A stretch of 64,000 nucleotides of DNA. It comes from an uncultured Muribaculaceae bacterium. Its GTDB lineage: Bacteria; Bacteroidota; Bacteroidia; Bacteroidales; Muribaculaceae. Each line of letters opens with the position of its first letter. The stretch's first letter is position 1. The translations under genes were made by a program, and so were the position numbers. This document shows, one piece after another, positions 61,156 to 64,000 of the stretch. The notes beneath the pieces were generated by a model, which was not told the DNA's origin, ran no database searches, and saw only the letters and a program-made list of their open reading frames with translations. The DNA lies in contig CAKUJD010000003.1 in assembly GCA_934661195.1 (NCBI GenBank), positions 333,879 through 397,878 of the forward strand, in the 5' to 3' direction.

Positions 61156-63324
61156 ATGGATGCATTAGATATAAAACTCAATGAAGCCTTTCCTGGCAAA
61201 GTTGTCAGAAAAGACCTCCTGCATGAAATCAAACGTGCAGTCAATGTGCCTTCTTTTGTTTTGGAATTCCTTTTGTCACGTTACTGTGCAAGTGAAGATC
61301 CGGAGGAAATTGAGGAGGGAAAGAAAGCTGTGCTGCAGACCATCGAGAAGTGCTATGTTCGTCCAGATGAGTCGAACAAGGCTCAGGCAATTGTTGAACA
61401 GAAAAAGCGTCACAAATTCATCGATAAAATTCATGTTAAGTACGTTGAACGCGAAAAGAGATACTGGGCTGAGATGGAAAACTTCGCTTCAAAACGTATT
61501 GCAATAAATCCCAATTTCTATCAGCAGAACGAAAAACTTCTTGAAAGTGGAATTTGGGCAGAAGTAACCTTGGCCTACAACGAGGTTGAGGAGGATGATT
61601 ATGCATTCTTTATAGAAGACTTACGCCCAATACAGATTGCTCATTTCGATGAACGGAAATTCTTCCGTGGACGTGAGAGGTTTACGACTGACGAATGGAT
61701 GGATGTCCTGATTAGAAGCATTGGTATTGATCCAGATTGGTTGGCGGAACGTTCTCGCAAACTTAACGGAGATAAGGATGGACGCCGACTTAAGTTCCAC
61801 ATCCTTTCTCGCTTCTTGCCATTGGTTCAGAGTAACTACAATAGTATAGAGTTGGGTGGACGAAGCACGGGTAAGTCTTATTTCTATTCAGAGTTTTCGC
61901 CTTATTCGACTTTGTTGTCTGGCGGTCAGGCTTCAACTGCAACTTTGCTCTACAACAATCAGAGAAAGCAGGTGGGGGCTGTAGGCTTCTGGGATAATGT
62001 GGCTTTTGATGAGGTGGCAAAGATGAAAATCAAAGATGCTGATACCGTACAAATTATGAAGGACTATATGGCAAATGGTCGTTTCTCGCGTGGACGTGAA
62101 GTGACTGGCTATGCCAGTTTCTCATTTGTAGGCAACTTCGATTTGAATATTCCTCGCATTGTCAACAGTTACGACCACGATTTGTTAGTTACATTGCCTG
62201 AGGCTTTCGACCTGGCCGTGATTGACCGTATCTACAACTATATTCCTGGGTGGGAAATTCCCAAAATTGATGATAGTGCTTACAACAATAACTTTGGTTT
62301 GATTACGGACTACATGTCGGAAGCTCTTCATTATCTGTTTGTACACGACAGTGACTATGTTGGCGTTGTCAATTCAAGACTAAAAAAGGGTGACAACATT
62401 GAAGGACGCGATAACCGTGCTCTTCAGAAAACCATCTCTGGCTTTATCAAATTGTTGTTCCCTACTGGACAACCAACAGACGAGGAGTTTGATGAAATTG
62501 TAGAATATGCTATTGAAGGTCGCCGTCGTGTAAAGGAACAGTTGAATAAGCGTAAGCCAGATGAGGAGTATGCTCATATCAATATGTCCTATATTAATAA
62601 GGATGGACAAAAGGTTGTTGTGTACTGTCCGGAAAGCAAGTATAGCATAGCAACACAAAACCCTCGTAAGGATGCTAATGTACATGTTCTCACAGAGCCT
62701 GCCCATGATAACGTAGTTACAATTCCTGTAACGACTAATGTTGAACCTGGGACAACTCCTAATCATGTCCAGTTGGATGTTGTTCCTGCAAGTGAAACGG
62801 TTGAAGACGGAAGGCTAAAGGAAAAAACGGTTGATGTTCAATATGGTGATACAGGATATGGATATGATGACCTTTTCGCAGAATACCTTAAAGGGGCTTC
62901 TATCGTCATGTTGGAGGAACCATATTTGACTCATGGCTTCCAAATGACCAATCTTGTTCGTTTTGTGGAGCTCCTTGTGAAAATTGGTGATTGCAAGGTT
63001 TTCCGCCTTGTAACAAAACCTGGCGAAACTCCAGAAGATTCGACTCTTATAAGCGACAGTCTCCAAAGATTAAAGAATACCCTTGATGACATGGACGATG
63101 TTTCTATGACTTTCGAGTATGAGTTCGATGAAAACTCGCATGACCGATATATCCGTACAAGCAATAACTGGGATATTACACTTGGACGCGGACTTCATTT
63201 CTATCAGAATCTGAATCCAAACAAGGACAGCAGGAATTTCTTTCAAATGGGAACATACGACCTGTCGTTGCGTCCATGTCTCAAGACAAGATTTACTTTT
63301 ATGAAACGTAACGCTAAAGAATAG
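61156..63324 (+). CDS. brxL: BrxL AAA+ protein with MITD1-like C-terminal domain in place of Lon domain
   Basis: 722 residues. Residues 1 to about 490 follow BrxL: an N-terminal DNA-binding-like domain, P-loop Gly-Gly-Arg-Ser-Thr-Gly-Lys-Ser at 234-241, Walker B-like Gly-Phe-Trp-Asp-Asn-Val-Ala-Phe-Asp-Glu near 277-286, and Leu-Leu-Phe-Pro-Thr-Gly...Glu-Gly-Arg-Arg-Arg-Val-Lys-Glu-Gln-Leu at 435-465. Normal BrxL then has a Lon-like protease domain; its hallmarks are absent. Instead, after a Thr/Pro-rich linker (about 510-560), residues 565-722 show His662-Asp-Arg, Asn-x-Trp-Asp-Ile-x-Leu-Gly-Arg-Gly-Leu (668-680) and Leu-Arg-Pro-Cys near 710. This matches my memory of the MIT_C domain of MITD1. 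It is the last gene of the operon. Confidence 0.88.
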   Translation: MDALDIKLNEAFPGKVVRKDLLHEIKRAVNVPSFVLEFLLSRYCASEDPEEIEEGKKAVLQTIEKCYVRPDESNKAQAIVEQKKRHKFIDKIHVKYVEREKRYWAEMENFASKRIAINPNFYQQNEKLLESGIWAEVTLAYNEVEEDDYAFFIEDLRPIQIAHFDERKFFRGRERFTTDEWMDVLIRSIGIDPDWLAERSRKLNGDKDGRRLKFHILSRFLPLVQSNYNSIELGGRSTGKSYFYSEFSPYSTLLSGGQASTATLLYNNQRKQVGAVGFWDNVAFDEVAKMKIKDADTVQIMKDYMANGRFSRGREVTGYASFSFVGNFDLNIPRIVNSYDHDLLVTLPEAFDLAVIDRIYNYIPGWEIPKIDDSAYNNNFGLITDYMSEALHYLFVHDSDYVGVVNSRLKKGDNIEGRDNRALQKTISGFIKLLFPTGQPTDEEFDEIVEYAIEGRRRVKEQLNKRKPDEEYAHINMSYINKDGQKVVVYCPESKYSIATQNPRKDANVHVLTEPAHDNVVTIPVTTNVEPGTTPNHVQLDVVPASETVEDGRLKEKTVDVQYGDTGYGYDDLFAEYLKGASIVMLEEPYLTHGFQMTNLVRFVELLVKIGDCKVFRLVTKPGETPEDSTLISDSLQRLKNTLDDMDDVSMTFEYEFDENSHDRYIRTSNNWDITLGRGLHFYQNLNPNKDSRNFFQMGTYDLSLRPCLKTRFTFMKRNAKE

Positions 63325-63560
63325 ATTTATGTGGTATTCTATAAATTTCTCTCATTGAGCTTGCTCCTATAATTTACATTGGAAGTGATGTGCCGACTGG
63401 TTTTGAAAAAACCGGTAATTAGGCTTACCGATTTTCAAAATCGTTGTTTTAGCGGTATCGAGCAAGCTCTTTGAAAAGGTAAAAAGCCAGTGCTCTTTGT
63501 GCACTCTATACGAGGAGTGCATTGAGCATTGGCTTGACATTTATGAACAACTATTGATTT
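63325..63560. other. Intergenic region after BREX with hairpins
   Basis: 236 nt. It holds a small TTACCGATTTT/AAAACCGGTAA-type dyad (about 63405-63435) and the terminator of the - strand ATPase gene. No gene is seen. Confidence 0.5.
63484..63536 (-). terminator. Terminator of the DnaC/IstB-like gene
   Basis: AAGCCAGTGCTC (63484-63495) pairs with GAGCATTGGCTT (with a G-U pair), and inside it TGCACTC pairs with GAGTGCA. On the - strand it is followed by TTTTTACC. Confidence 0.65.
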
Positions 63561-64000
63561 TTAGCCTCTGCATGAGCCATTCAGGAAAGGGACAATTTCT
63601 GTTGTCTCTTTCAATCGGTCGCTAATGCGCTTGCCATATACCTCTGAGATTTGTTGTGGTGTGAGGTTGGATGTGATGATGGTCGACAACTGATGCTCGT
63701 AGCGGTAGGAGATAAGGTCGATGATGGGACTGAGCACATTGCCGTACTCGATGATTTCGCGTGGCTCGGTGCCAAGGTCGTCTATTGCCAGGATGTCTTT
63801 ATCCATGAGTGACCGCCAATCTTTCGGATGCGCTTTACAGATGTTGGCAAGTTCTTTTGCATTGTAGAGGCTGATGCCGAAGTTCAGACCTGTCACTTGA
63901 TTCTTGATTCCCAAATGATTGACGAGGTTCTGCATGGCATAGACAAATGTGGTCTTGCCATTGCCACAACCGCCTGCAAGCAAGAGACTGTTCTTTCCGG
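63561..64000 (-). CDS. DnaC/IstB-like ATPase (5' end outside window)
   Basis: The frame is open to base 64000, so the start is outside; about 146 C-terminal residues are visible. The P-loop Gly-Gly-Cys-Gly-Asn-Gly-Lys-Thr-Thr is preceded by Gly-Lys-Asn-Ser-Leu-Leu-Leu-Ala. Walker B Ile-Leu-Ala-Ile-Asp-Asp-Leu-Gly-Thr-Glu-Pro follows, with sensor region Ser-Thr-Ile-Ile-Thr-Ser-Asn-Leu and an arginine-finger-like Ser-Asp-Arg-Leu. This is the DnaC/IstB AAA+ group: a helicase loader, or a transposase helper. In Bacteroidales such genes are common near mobile or prophage-type elements. Convergent with the BREX operon. Confidence 0.8.
   Translation of the reverse strand, partial: GKNSLLLAGGCGNGKTTFVYAMQNLVNHLGIKNQVTGLNFGISLYNAKELANICKAHPKDWRSLMDKDILAIDDLGTEPREIIEYGNVLSPIIDLISYRYEHQLSTIITSNLTPQQISEVYGKRISDRLKETTEIVPFLNGSCRG

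Overview
This window is from the chromosome of a Bacteroidales bacterium, probably a gut lineage near Muribaculaceae or Prevotellaceae. The evidence is the Bacteroidetes promoter signature (TAnnTTTG -7 boxes), a type IX secretion gene (porQ), BspA-like leucine-rich repeat proteins, giant GLUG-repeat surface proteins with the C-terminal Y-x-(V/I)-x-G...GVYI...K(V/I)VV motif, a TonB-dependent receptor, and menaquinone biosynthesis (menG). The species cannot be named from the sequence. No tRNA, rRNA or CRISPR array was seen.

Layout. 1-46.3 kb is GC-rich backbone. Housekeeping genes (nramp/mntH, deaD, guaA, rpmA-rplU, phoH, purC, menG, pfkA) are interspersed with a surface-protein system: three GLUG paralogues of about 2000 residues (1-6066 +, 17718-23660 -, 39660-45665 +) and two small BspA-like LRR proteins (12594-13445 -, 24568-25398 +). 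The intergenic DNA between 8.5 and 25.8 kb is packed with dispersed repeats. One is a REP-like palindrome (eight copies). Another is a two-part composite repeat that travels with the LRR genes. Two candidate non-coding RNAs lie in large gaps: a highly structured one at about 16.97-17.44 kb and a short one at about 23.97-24.12 kb. 25.7-29 kb carries a metallophosphoesterase-porQ pair and a TonB C-domain protein. 29.0-31.4 kb is an AT-richer accessory island with a DUF262/DUF1524 (GmrSD-like) restriction protein, an exonuclease remnant and a MITE-like inverted repeat. 32.4-35.1 kb holds a TonB-dependent receptor with a His-rich membrane protein, probably for metal acquisition.

46.9-63.3 kb is a compact, AT-richer defence locus on the + strand: xre regulator, brxE-like gene, brxA, brxB, brxC, pglX, a PtuA-like ATPase, a PtuB-like HNH nuclease, pglZ, brxL. 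It is a type I BREX system with a complete two-gene Septu-like module inserted between pglX and pglZ. Most junctions overlap or nearly abut, so it is probably one transcript. BrxL is unusual: its N-terminal and AAA+ parts are normal, but the expected Lon-like protease domain appears to be replaced by a domain resembling the phospholipase-D-like C-terminal domain of eukaryotic MITD1. A BrxE-like first gene, known from type 6 BREX, adds to the mixed architecture. The right edge of the window cuts a DnaC/IstB-type ATPase on the - strand.

All family assignments rest on motifs and remembered family features. No database search was run.
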